DNA from: an uncultured Prevotella sp.
GTDB lineage: Bacteria > Bacteroidota > Bacteroidia > Bacteroidales > Bacteroidaceae
Direction: 5' to 3'
DNA length: 25,759 nucleotides
Assembly: GCA_900770515.1 (NCBI GenBank)
Contig: CAAHDP010000151.1
Span: 1 to 25,759, forward strand
The notes beneath the pieces were generated by a model. It was not told the origin of the DNA. It made no database searches and saw only the letters and a list, made by a program, of their open reading frames with translations. Below, piece after piece: positions 17,401 to 23,723 of this stretch; position 1 is the first letter of the stretch, and the number at the start of each line of letters is the position of its first letter. The translations under genes were made by a program, and so were the position numbers.

Positions 17401-17669
17401 AGACCGCTACGGGAAATACTTCTACGCTCCTGAAGCCTAGGAATATTAGCGAGAGCCATTTCCACAGGAGTGGTAACATATTGTTCCACTTCCTGCGCTC
17501 CGAGAGAAGGGGCTTGGGTTATCACCTGTACCTGATTATCGGTAATATCTGGAGTAGAATCGAAAGGAAGATGAACAAGCGACCAGATGCCCCATACCAT
17601 TAGGGCTATAGAGAGAACTCCAATCACCAACTTATGGCGAATGGAATATGTAATCAATTTCTGAAACAT
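14481..17669 (-). CDS. czcA: Heavy-metal efflux RND transporter (CzcA/CusA family)
   Basis: A 1062-residue proton-driven inner-membrane pump of the HME-RND family that exports metal cations from periplasm or cytoplasm through the TolC channel. It has the standard architecture: TM1 (HKLVIGVLSIALMVWGIWSL), a periplasmic porter half, TM2-6, a second porter half and TM8-12 (VIPIALVIILLLLYATV and following). The TM4 signature reads DFGMIVDSAVIIVE with Asp399, Asp405 and Glu412. The DFG..VD.A...E pattern is that of the divalent-cation (CzcA-like) branch rather than the monovalent Cu/Ag CusA branch, although two usual residues differ (Ser406 for Gly, Ala413 for Asn). Upstream is the adaptor (52 bp gap) and downstream the outer-membrane factor (6 bp gap). 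The exact metal cannot be assigned from sequence. Confidence 0.92.
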   Translation of the reverse strand: MFQKLITYSIRHKLVIGVLSIALMVWGIWSLVHLPFDSTPDITDNQVQVITQAPSLGAQEVEQYVTTPVEMALANIPRLQERRSISRSGLSVITLVFDDNADIYWARSQVSQVLTQVEKELPKNTDTEMGPIATGLGEIYHYTVRAKEGYEHKYSLTQLRTLQDWIVRKQLSGTPGVAEVSGWGGYVKQYEVAVNTDQLNANNITVSEVFDALEKNNANTGGSYIEENANQYYIRGIGTVKSLEDIANITVKTVGGTPVKVSDVAKVQLGHATRFGAVTRNGEGEVVAGIAIMLKGENFQEVSHNVKERILQIQKSLPEGVVIEPFIDRTNLVDRVEGTIARNLIEGGLIVIFVLVIFLGNWRAGLVVASVIPLSMLFAFGMMKTFGIDGNLMSLGAIDFGMIVDSAVIIVEAVVTHINTGHFSQPEVRAAYLAQSKSGGQNIPFALTQKQMDEEVHFSASRIRQSAAFGEIMIMIVYIPLMTLVGIEGKMFRPMALTVFFAILGAFILSLTYVPMVSSLLLSRKVHNRKTFSDKMIEKLQGWYRPVLDWVLVRNKNVITAAVGLFCVSIVGFKYLGGEFIPSLEEGDFTVEMSMSQGTSLSQMVESCTKAEKLLKAQYPEIKQVVSRIGSPEIPTDPMPVERADIMIALKPKAEWTSAETTPELMEKMQETLKAIPGLEAEISQPIQMRNNELLTGIKQDVAIKIFGEDLDVLTSEAGKVKKMIERVPGVSGIFVEEVSGLPQIQVKYNHERMASYGVSVDEINQVLETTFAGAVSGALYEGDKKFDIVLRMDPSQRNAVSLQELSIPLADGSKIPLSQVADIVYEPAPAQVSHENGARRIYVGFNVKGRDVQSTVEDIQEILDEKLKLPDGYYYNYGGEFENLQSATQRLMVVIPIALVIILLLLYATVKNVRESLFVFSAIPLAAIGGVWALWFRGMPFSISAGVGFIALFGVAVLNGIVLIGQMNQMQREEKASPDNTSANLSEVIHHRIIESCMVRLRPVLMTALVASMGFLPMALSQGDGAEVQRPLATVVIGGLITSTLLTLLVLPAIYKTFTKK

Positions 17670-17721
17670 AAGCTTTAATCTAAAATCTTTAACTGTCTAT
17701 GGATGACTAATCTACTAAAGC

Positions 17722-18933
17722 TTAGTGAGCATTTTCACCATGTTCTCCTGTAAGCGATGCGAGATAAAAAGCATTGTCGGTAACAATCTTCTTGCCAGCC
17801 TTCAGATGGTCGCAAAGCTTCACTTCTGTAAATCCACCACCTGTTACGCCAGTGGTAACCTCATGTCGGGAGAAACTATACTCACCCTTCTTTGGTTCTC
17901 CGTTGAGAGCAAAGACGTACTGCTTACCATCGGTAGAAACAATTGCCTTAGAAGGCAAGGCAAGACATCTCTGTGAACCAGTAGCAATTTGTCCACTCAC
18001 GTACATACCATCAAAGAGTTTGATATGATTGACACGACTCGTTTTCAATGACGCATCATCCATTTTCACATGAACAGCAACAGATTTCGAACCGTCGTTA
18101 AAGTATTGGTTCATACCATAAACTGTACCAGACAGCTTGACTCCAGGCTGATTGGTCAAAGAGAAAGTTACGCGATTACCCACCTTCACCTTGGTCAAAT
18201 CTTTCTCGAAAACATTCAGATCGCATTCCACTGCCTGAGTATTGCGAATTTTCATCAGTGGAGTCTGCATATCTGCATAACTACCCAGACTTGCCGTCAA
18301 CTGACTGACAACACCGGAGATAGGTGCACGAAGAGGAAAAGCCGTAGTAAACTTACCTTTGGCAACAGCCGAAGTAGAAATGCCCATCTGAGCGATCTGT
18401 CTGCCAATACCCAGGAGATTAGCATGAGCTACCTGATAATCTTTCTGTGCCTGCTGCAAAGTGCGCTTTACTCCAGCCCCCTGCTTGCTGAGCAAGAGCT
18501 GTCGTTCCATATCAACCTTGGCAAGTTCAGACTCCTTATAGGCAGTAAAATACTCACGCTGCAGGCTAACAACATCGGTGTTCTCTACAGTAGCAACCAC
18601 CTGACCTTTCTTTACCACCTGACCTTCTTTCACATAAATGGCCTTTACTACGCCACCCATTAACGAAGCAACTTCCCCCATATTCTGCGCACGCAAGATG
18701 AGTGCACCTTTCGCAGAAATAGTAGCATCCATCTCCCTATTCTGAGCAACCCCCATTTTTAAATCTACAGCATTCACCTGCTTTTCCGTTAGAGGAATAT
18801 GATTGAAATCTACTTCCTCTTCGTGCTCATTATCCTCATGTGCATGAGCTTCCTGGCCTGTCTGCTTTGCAAAGAAAGCAAATCCAGCCCATGCTATCGC
18901 TGTGATAGCGACAACAAAAATGATTCTTTTCAT
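17722..18933 (-). CDS. Efflux RND periplasmic adaptor (membrane-fusion protein)
   Basis: A 403-residue adaptor that links the RND pump to the TolC channel. The N-terminus (MKRIIFVVAITAIAWAGFAF) is a membrane anchor or signal sequence. It is followed by a His/Glu-rich segment (AHAHEDNEHEEEVDFNH) likely to touch metal. Next come a split lipoyl/barrel-sandwich domain (GGVVKAIYVKEGQVVKKGQV and RAPISGVVSQLTASLGSYAD), a helical hairpin between them, a beta-barrel domain (KVKVGNRVTFSLTNQPGVKL) and a membrane-proximal C-terminal domain. This order is that of CusB/CzcB-type adaptors. It starts 36 bases after the stop of a small His-rich gene and precedes the pump, forming one operon. The histidines support a metal substrate. 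Confidence 0.92.
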   Translation of the reverse strand: MKRIIFVVAITAIAWAGFAFFAKQTGQEAHAHEDNEHEEEVDFNHIPLTEKQVNAVDLKMGVAQNREMDATISAKGALILRAQNMGEVASLMGGVVKAIYVKEGQVVKKGQVVATVENTDVVSLQREYFTAYKESELAKVDMERQLLLSKQGAGVKRTLQQAQKDYQVAHANLLGIGRQIAQMGISTSAVAKGKFTTAFPLRAPISGVVSQLTASLGSYADMQTPLMKIRNTQAVECDLNVFEKDLTKVKVGNRVTFSLTNQPGVKLSGTVYGMNQYFNDGSKSVAVHVKMDDASLKTSRVNHIKLFDGMYVSGQIATGSQRCLALPSKAIVSTDGKQYVFALNGEPKKGEYSFSRHEVTTGVTGGGFTEVKLCDHLKAGKKIVTDNAFYLASLTGEHGENAH

Positions 18934-18969
18934 AATGATTGTATTCTTTTATTATTTTTGATTGAAAAA

Positions 18970-19407
18970 TTACCCAAAAACAATAAAAGAAGGAGGTCCT
19001 CGCCTACTATAGCCTGCCGACAAGCCATCAGAAAGTGGGCTTGCCGCCATATACTGCCATCTTACAGTTGTAAGTGAATGACATGGAATGAATTCATAGG
19101 AATGATGCAGGAAAAAAGCAGAAACTGACGGAGAAGCATCAGCTGAAATGATTTTCTTAATCCCCTTTGTTACCTTGGAATTGACTACAAACTGATGCAT
19201 TTGACGAACGCTACAGTTCTCACGATCACCTTCGCTCTCCTGATCATGATGCTCAGTATGCTCATCATTGATATTGCCGTCCTGCTCACATTGTTCTTCT
19301 ACCATACAGATACGCCCTTTGTGGTGATGATGTGTCATCACCGTAGATAGCATGATACTCATGGTGGCTATCCAAAGACAGAATATGTACAGTATTCTTT
19401 TCTGCAT
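18970..19407 (-). CDS. Small His-rich exported protein of the metal-efflux operon (DUF6769-like)
   Basis: A 145-residue protein leading the efflux operon. The start at 19407 gives a hydrophobic N-terminus (ILYIFCLWIATMSIMLSTVM) followed directly by THHHHKGRICMVEEQCEQDG and NINDEHTEHHDQE. It is therefore an exported or membrane-anchored protein with a His/Cys/Glu cluster suited to binding metal. The C-terminal half (SAFFLHHSYEFIPCHSLTTV) ends in YSRRGPPSFIVFG and has no recognised fold. I recall a Bacteroidales family, DUF6769, with a similar hydrophobic-HHHH-C-EQDG-NDEHT pattern next to RND genes, but cannot confirm membership. An upstream in-frame start at 19452 would lie above the promoter -7 box and is less likely. 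It may buffer or sense periplasmic metal for the pump. Confidence 0.7.
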   Translation of the reverse strand: MQKRILYIFCLWIATMSIMLSTVMTHHHHKGRICMVEEQCEQDGNINDEHTEHHDQESEGDRENCSVRQMHQFVVNSKVTKGIKKIISADASPSVSAFFLHHSYEFIPCHSLTTVRWQYMAASPLSDGLSAGYSRRGPPSFIVFG

Positions 19408-19421
19408 ACTAAATTTTTGCG

Positions 19422-19452
19422 CAAAATTACAGAAAAAAAGGTTAACCACCAA
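19422..19452 (-). promoter_or_regulatory. Promoter of the metal-efflux operon
   Basis: On the minus strand TAATTTTG (plus 19422-19429) matches the -7 consensus. A TTGG-like -33 element lies 19 bp upstream. Transcription would begin near 19415, only about 8 nt before the ATG at 19407, leaving almost no leader. The -33 box is imperfect. Confidence 0.55.
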
Positions 19453-19546
19453 GAATAACAGATGTTTTTATAGCTTTTTTTCTTAAAAAAACAAAAAGAC
19501 CTATACCCGAATCAAAATTATAGGCGCATTTATAAGTATTATTTCG

Positions 19547-19554
19547 TAACTTTG
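19547..19554 (+). promoter_or_regulatory. dsbD promoter -7 box
   Basis: TAACTTTG at 19547-19554, followed by CAATC, is an exact match to the Bacteroidetes -7 consensus and lies 26 bases before the dsbD ATG. No clear TTTG is found 17-20 bp upstream, so the promoter may need an activator or have a weak -33 element. The -7 boxes of the two divergent units are about 120 bp apart, leaving room for a shared regulator. Confidence 0.6.
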
Positions 19555-19580
19555 CAATCAAAATTAGTACAAATATAGAA

Positions 19581-21653
19581 ATGAAAAAAATTTTTGCAGT
19601 TTTACAATTACTCCTAGTAGTAATGTTGGCGCAGGCGCAGATGGTGAACCCAGTCAAGTTCTCTACTTCGCTCAAGACCAATGGTACCGCAATAGCGGAA
19701 ATCGTTTTTAATGGTAAAATCCAATCGGGATGGCATGTCTATTCTACAGGATTGGGAGCAGACGGACCTATCTCAGCTACTTTCAATGTCAACAAGATGG
19801 ACGGTGTAGAGCTGGTTGGCAAACTCCAAGCTCGTGGTAACGAGATCAGTAAGTTTGACCCACTCTTCGAGATGAAACTACGTTATTTTGAAGGCAGCGT
19901 TACCTTCGTTCAGAAAGTGAAGTTTGTCAAGCCAAACTACCATATCGATGCATACGTTGAATACGGTGCGTGCAGCGACCAGAATTGCCTTCCTCCTAGC
20001 GAGGCAAGTTTCAAGAAGAGTGGAAAATCTCCAGCAGTAGATGGCAAGGCTGAGACTGACAGTAAGGAAGCTACCAAGGCTAACGGTCCTGAAGTCATTG
20101 ATGCCGTCAACGCCAACACCGACTCTTCTTCACTTCAGGGAGTAGCTGAAAAGATGGACAGTACAGCCAATATCGATGCTGCATTCTCTGTAGATAGTGA
20201 TGACGCAAAGGCATGGTGGGCTCCGGTAGTAAAAGAGCTTCAGACTTTCGGTGGCAATAACGACATTGCAAACCACTCACTCTTCTATATCTTTATCATT
20301 GGCTTTGTAGGCGGACTTCTAGCACTTGTCATGCCATGTATCTGGCCTATCATCCCTATGACTGTAAGCTTCTTCCTCAAACGAGCTAAGAACGATAAGA
20401 AAAAGGGTATTCGCGATGCTTGTACATACGGATTGAGCATTGTTGTCATCTATTTGGTTCTCGGCCTTGCCGTTACAGCCATTGCAGGTCCTAGCACCTT
20501 GAATGCACTCAGCACCAGTGCTGTGTTCAATATCATCCTCTTCCTCCTTTTGGCAGTTTTCGCCTTCTCATTCTTCGGATGGTTTGAAATCAAATTGCCA
20601 GACAGTTGGGGAAATGCCGTAGACAGCAAGGCTTCCAGCACAACAGGTATGATCAGCATCTTCCTGATGGCTTTCACACTCGTGCTCGTAAGCTTCTCTT
20701 GTACCGCTCCTATCATCGGATTGCTTTTAGTACAGACTGTTACTTCTGGCGATTGGTTGGCTCCTACAATCGGTATGTTTGGTTTCGCTCTTGCCTTGGC
20801 TCTTCCATTTACCCTCTTCGCCTTGTTCCCATCATGGTTGAAGTCTGCTCCAAAGTCAGGTTCATGGATGGAAACAGTAAAGATTGTTCTCGGCTTTATC
20901 GAGTTGGCTTTCTCTTTGAAGTTCCTCTCTGTTGCAGATTTGGCATACGGCTGGCACATTCTTGACCGTGAGGTATTCCTCTCTCTCTGGATTGTCATCT
21001 TCGGTCTCTTGGGTCTCTATCTCATCGGCAAGTTGAAGTTCCAGGTTGATGCCATTGGTGGCGACATCCAGAAGCCTATGCCTGTACCTTGCATCATGCT
21101 CGGTCTCTGCTCTTTGGCTTTCTCTGTATATATGATTCCTGGACTTTGGGGGGCACCTTGCAAGGCTGTCAGCGCTTTCGCTCCACCTATCAATACACAG
21201 GATTTCAATCTCAATACCAAGACCGTAGAACCAGCTTACAAGGACTACGAAACCGGTATGGCTGCAGCTAAGGCAGCAGGTAAGCCTGTACTCATTGACT
21301 TCACAGGTTTTGGCTGCGTAAACTGCCGTAAAATGGAAGCATCAGTATGGACAGATCCTACTGTAGCAGACATTTTGACAAAGGATTACGTCCTCATCTC
21401 TCTTTATGTAGATGACAAGACTCCGTTGCCTCAGCCTATGGAAGTAGAATTTAATGGAGAGAAGCGCACACTCCGTACCATCGGAGACAAGTGGAGCTAT
21501 CTGCAGGCAAGTAAATTTGGCGCCAATGCCCAGCCTTTCTACGTACCAGTAGACAACGATGGCAAGCCTTTGAATGCAGCATTCAGCTTCAAGGAGGACG
21601 TCAGTGCCTATCTCGATTTCCTGCACAAGGGACTTGAGAATTACAGAAAATAA
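19581..21653 (+). CDS. dsbD: Thiol:disulfide interchange protein DsbD (protein-disulfide reductase)
   Basis: A 690-residue inner-membrane electron carrier that passes reducing power from cytoplasmic thioredoxin to periplasmic thiol proteins. It has a signal peptide (KKIFAVLQLLLVVMLAQA). The N-terminal immunoglobulin-like domain carries the Cys131/Cys136 pair in ACSDQNC. After a long Ser/Lys/Glu linker comes the eight-helix membrane core, with Cys253 in the PCIWPIIP motif and Cys374 in FSCTAPIIG, the two thiols that shuttle electrons across the membrane. The C-terminal thioredoxin-like domain has C579-V-N-C582 in DFTGFGCVNCRKMEASVW. All six redox cysteines expected for DsbD are thus present. 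Divergent from the metal-efflux operon and 63 bp upstream of a CobW-type GTPase, it could help keep metal-binding or metal-damaged periplasmic thiols reduced. Confidence 0.95.
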   Translation: MKKIFAVLQLLLVVMLAQAQMVNPVKFSTSLKTNGTAIAEIVFNGKIQSGWHVYSTGLGADGPISATFNVNKMDGVELVGKLQARGNEISKFDPLFEMKLRYFEGSVTFVQKVKFVKPNYHIDAYVEYGACSDQNCLPPSEASFKKSGKSPAVDGKAETDSKEATKANGPEVIDAVNANTDSSSLQGVAEKMDSTANIDAAFSVDSDDAKAWWAPVVKELQTFGGNNDIANHSLFYIFIIGFVGGLLALVMPCIWPIIPMTVSFFLKRAKNDKKKGIRDACTYGLSIVVIYLVLGLAVTAIAGPSTLNALSTSAVFNIILFLLLAVFAFSFFGWFEIKLPDSWGNAVDSKASSTTGMISIFLMAFTLVLVSFSCTAPIIGLLLVQTVTSGDWLAPTIGMFGFALALALPFTLFALFPSWLKSAPKSGSWMETVKIVLGFIELAFSLKFLSVADLAYGWHILDREVFLSLWIVIFGLLGLYLIGKLKFQVDAIGGDIQKPMPVPCIMLGLCSLAFSVYMIPGLWGAPCKAVSAFAPPINTQDFNLNTKTVEPAYKDYETGMAAAKAAGKPVLIDFTGFGCVNCRKMEASVWTDPTVADILTKDYVLISLYVDDKTPLPQPMEVEFNGEKRTLRTIGDKWSYLQASKFGANAQPFYVPVDNDGKPLNAAFSFKEDVSAYLDFLHKGLENYRK

Positions 21654-21660
21654 TCTGGAA

Positions 21661-21688
21661 TTATAGATTACCAGCAAATAATCTATAA
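21661..21688 (+). other. A/T-rich hairpin between dsbD and cobW-like gene
   Basis: TTATAGATTA (21661-21670) and TAATCTATAA (21679-21688) form a 10-bp stem with an 8-nt loop. It begins 7 bases after the dsbD stop and ends 28 bases before the GTPase start. No T-run follows, so it is more likely a processing or partial-termination element than a full terminator. Significance is uncertain because of the low G+C content. Confidence 0.4.
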
Positions 21689-21716
21689 ATATATATATTG
21701 AATTTAATTGATTACA

Positions 21717-23000
21717 ATGATGAACAACAAGGAAGTTCCGGTACTCCTACTCACAGGTTACCTTGGCAGTGGTAAGACCACACTGCTAAACAAAATTTTG
21801 GCAAATAAGAAAGGTATCAAATTCGCAGTTATTGTGAATGACATTGGTGAGGTCAACATTGATGCAGCACTCATAGAGAAAGGTGGCGTAGTGGGTCAGA
21901 AAGATGACTCGCTCGTTTCATTGCAGAACGGTTGCATCTGCTGCACGCTCAAAATGGACTTGGTTGAACAGTTGAAGGAAATCGTAGACATGAAGCGCTT
22001 TGACTATATTGTAATCGAAGCTAGCGGCATCTGCGAGCCAGCTCCTATTGCCCAGACCATCTGCTCTATCCCATCATTGGGACCTCAGTATATCAAGAAT
22101 GGCATCTTGCGTCTCGACAGCATTGTAACCGTCGTAGATGCTCTCCGCATGAAGGATGAGTTTGCAAACGGTTCTGATTTGATGAAGTCAAATCTTGACG
22201 AGGAAGATCTTGCATCGCTTGTTATCCAGCAGATAGAGTTCTGTAATATCATCCTCTTGAACAAGGCTGCAGAGGTAGAGCCTAAGGAGCTGGAACATCT
22301 CAAGCAGATTATCCGTGCCATACAGCCTAAGGCAGAGATCTTTGAATGCAACTATGGTGATATTGATCTCGATTTAATCGTGAATACCCATAAGTTTGAT
22401 TGGGAGACTGTAGCTACATCTGCTGGTTGGATTCAGGAGATAGAGGCTGAAAGAAATGGCGAGGAAGATGAACATGAGGAGCATGAACATCATCACGAAC
22501 ATGAGGAACATGAACATCATCATCACGATGATGAACATGAGCACCATCATCACGATGCCCACGATCATGACCATTGCCACCACCACCACGATCACGACCA
22601 TGACCATGAAGGTGGTGAGGTAGAAGAATACGGAATCGGAACCTTTGTATATTATAGACGTAAGGCATTCGATCTAGCTCTCTTTGATGAATTCGTAGCC
22701 AGAAAATGGCCTCGTGACGTAGTACGTGCCAAGGGTATCTGCTATTTCGCTGATGAACCAGACATGTGCTATGTTTTCGAACAGGCAGGACAGCAGAAAA
22801 CTGTAAAGCAGGCAGGACAATGGCTCGCAACGATGCCAGCTGACCAATTGGCTGAGCTTCGCAGAAACAACCCTCAACTGGAGAAGGAATGGGATGACAA
22901 GTATGGTGACCGAATGATAAAAATCGTATTTATCGGCCAGCACATCAAAGAGCAGAAGGATGCCATCATCAAGGAGCTCGATAAATGTTTGAGCTTGTAG
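21717..23000 (+). CDS. CobW/COG0523-family GTPase with extensive His-rich metal-binding region
   Basis: A 427-residue G3E-family P-loop GTPase, a family known for metallochaperones delivering Zn, Ni or Co to client enzymes in the cytoplasm. Walker A is GYLGSGKTT (residues 14-22), the switch-like VNDIGEVNID follows, and the invariant metal-binding CxCC is present in NGCICCT. The guanine-specificity element reads NKAA where NKxD is usual. Residues about 248-298 form a highly charged insertion with 26 histidines in some 47 residues (runs of up to HHHH separated by Asp/Glu), surely able to bind metal. The CobW C-terminal domain follows (GIGTFVYYRRKAFDLALFDE). ATG at 21717 is used; a TTG at 21708 adds three residues. 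It probably follows dsbD in one transcript and is opposite a metal-efflux operon. The client and metal are unknown. Confidence 0.92.
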   Translation: MMNNKEVPVLLLTGYLGSGKTTLLNKILANKKGIKFAVIVNDIGEVNIDAALIEKGGVVGQKDDSLVSLQNGCICCTLKMDLVEQLKEIVDMKRFDYIVIEASGICEPAPIAQTICSIPSLGPQYIKNGILRLDSIVTVVDALRMKDEFANGSDLMKSNLDEEDLASLVIQQIEFCNIILLNKAAEVEPKELEHLKQIIRAIQPKAEIFECNYGDIDLDLIVNTHKFDWETVATSAGWIQEIEAERNGEEDEHEEHEHHHEHEEHEHHHHDDEHEHHHHDAHDHDHCHHHHDHDHDHEGGEVEEYGIGTFVYYRRKAFDLALFDEFVARKWPRDVVRAKGICYFADEPDMCYVFEQAGQQKTVKQAGQWLATMPADQLAELRRNNPQLEKEWDDKYGDRMIKIVFIGQHIKEQKDAIIKELDKCLSL

Positions 23001-23070
23001 CAACATGCTAGGGCATCTTATGAAGACTATAGTTTCAGAATTTGAAGCTATAATAGCCTCAAAATAGAGA

Positions 23071-23116
23071 AAAAAGGAGAAAAATCGACACATTGGTGTA
23101 GTTTTTTCTCCTTTTT
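23071..23116 (+). terminator. Terminator after the CobW-like gene
   Basis: AAAAAGGAGAAAA (from 23071) pairs with TTTTCTCCTTTTT (23104-23116), with an inner ACAC/GTGT pair (23088-23099). The stem ends in a T-rich run. It closes the dsbD-cobW transcript and separates it from the acetyltransferase-ligase pair. Confidence 0.75.
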
Positions 23117-23140
23117 CGCTTTTATTTCGTTTTTTTTTGT

Positions 23141-23148
23141 TAAATTTG
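23141..23148 (+). promoter_or_regulatory. -7 box upstream of the GNAT-ligase pair
   Basis: TAAATTTG at 23141-23148, followed by CAGC, matches TAnnTTTG and lies 54 bases before the acetyltransferase ATG. The -33 region is T-rich (TTTATTTCG) without an exact TTTG. It is the best promoter candidate in this gap. Confidence 0.5.
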
Positions 23149-23201
23149 CAGCGGATTTAATATAATAGCAGCGTAGTTAATATAATAAAGGAAAAGATAA
23201 T

Positions 23202-23723
23202 ATGAAGACTGACTTCAGACCTGCATACAAAAAAGATTTTGAAGCTTGCTGGAATGTCATAGACCAGGCAAGAAAACTCATGATTGCTTCTGGAAGACAC
23301 CAGTGGACTAACGATTATCCGTCTGTTAAAGACATTAAAAATGACATAGACAATGGCAATGCTTTCGTTATCACGGTTGATAACCAAATAGCAGTCTATG
23401 GTGCAGTCATTTTGAATGGGGAGCCCCAATACGACTTCCTTAAAGGAGAATGGTTAACGAATGGAGATTACTATGTAATTCACCGTTTCGCAACTTTACC
23501 AATGTTCCAAAGAGAGGGCTTGGCTCGAGTCTTTATCGACAAGGTAAACAGCCTATGCGAAGTAGAAAGAGTACCAAGCATCAAGGTTGATACCAATTAT
23601 GACAACTTACCAATGATAAATCTTCTCTCTTCGATGGGATTCTGCATCTGCGGACAAGTAAACTACGGAACGAGAGGTATGAGATTTGCATTTGAAAAAA
23701 CGACTATGGAAATTGAAAAATAA
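23202..23723 (+). CDS. GNAT-family N-acetyltransferase
   Basis: A 173-residue cytoplasmic acetyltransferase of the Gcn5-related family, using acetyl-CoA to acetylate an unidentified amine. The N-terminal helix region (FRPAYKKDFEACWNVIDQAR) is followed by the strand pair AFVITVDNQIAVYGAVIL. Strand beta-4 with HRFATLPMFQREGLARVFID contains the pyrophosphate-binding Q-R-E-G-L-A signature (Q/RxxGxG/A). The last part, SIKVDTNYDNLPMINLLSSM, then GFCICGQV, shows the usual N-x-x-x-x-x-L-Y/LxxxGF arrangement. The QW-NDYPS segment after the first helix is typical of a Bacteroidetes/Firmicutes subgroup whose substrate I do not know. Its stop TAA overlaps the ATG of the ligase-like gene by one base (TAATG), so the two are likely translationally coupled. 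Confidence 0.9.
   Translation: MKTDFRPAYKKDFEACWNVIDQARKLMIASGRHQWTNDYPSVKDIKNDIDNGNAFVITVDNQIAVYGAVILNGEPQYDFLKGEWLTNGDYYVIHRFATLPMFQREGLARVFIDKVNSLCEVERVPSIKVDTNYDNLPMINLLSSMGFCICGQVNYGTRGMRFAFEKTTMEIEK

Noticed and set aside
22374..22830. Antisense open frames rich in Val/Met or Arg/Asp/His opposite the CobW-like gene
   Set aside because: They are reverse-strand readings of the histidine-codon repeats with no other gene features.
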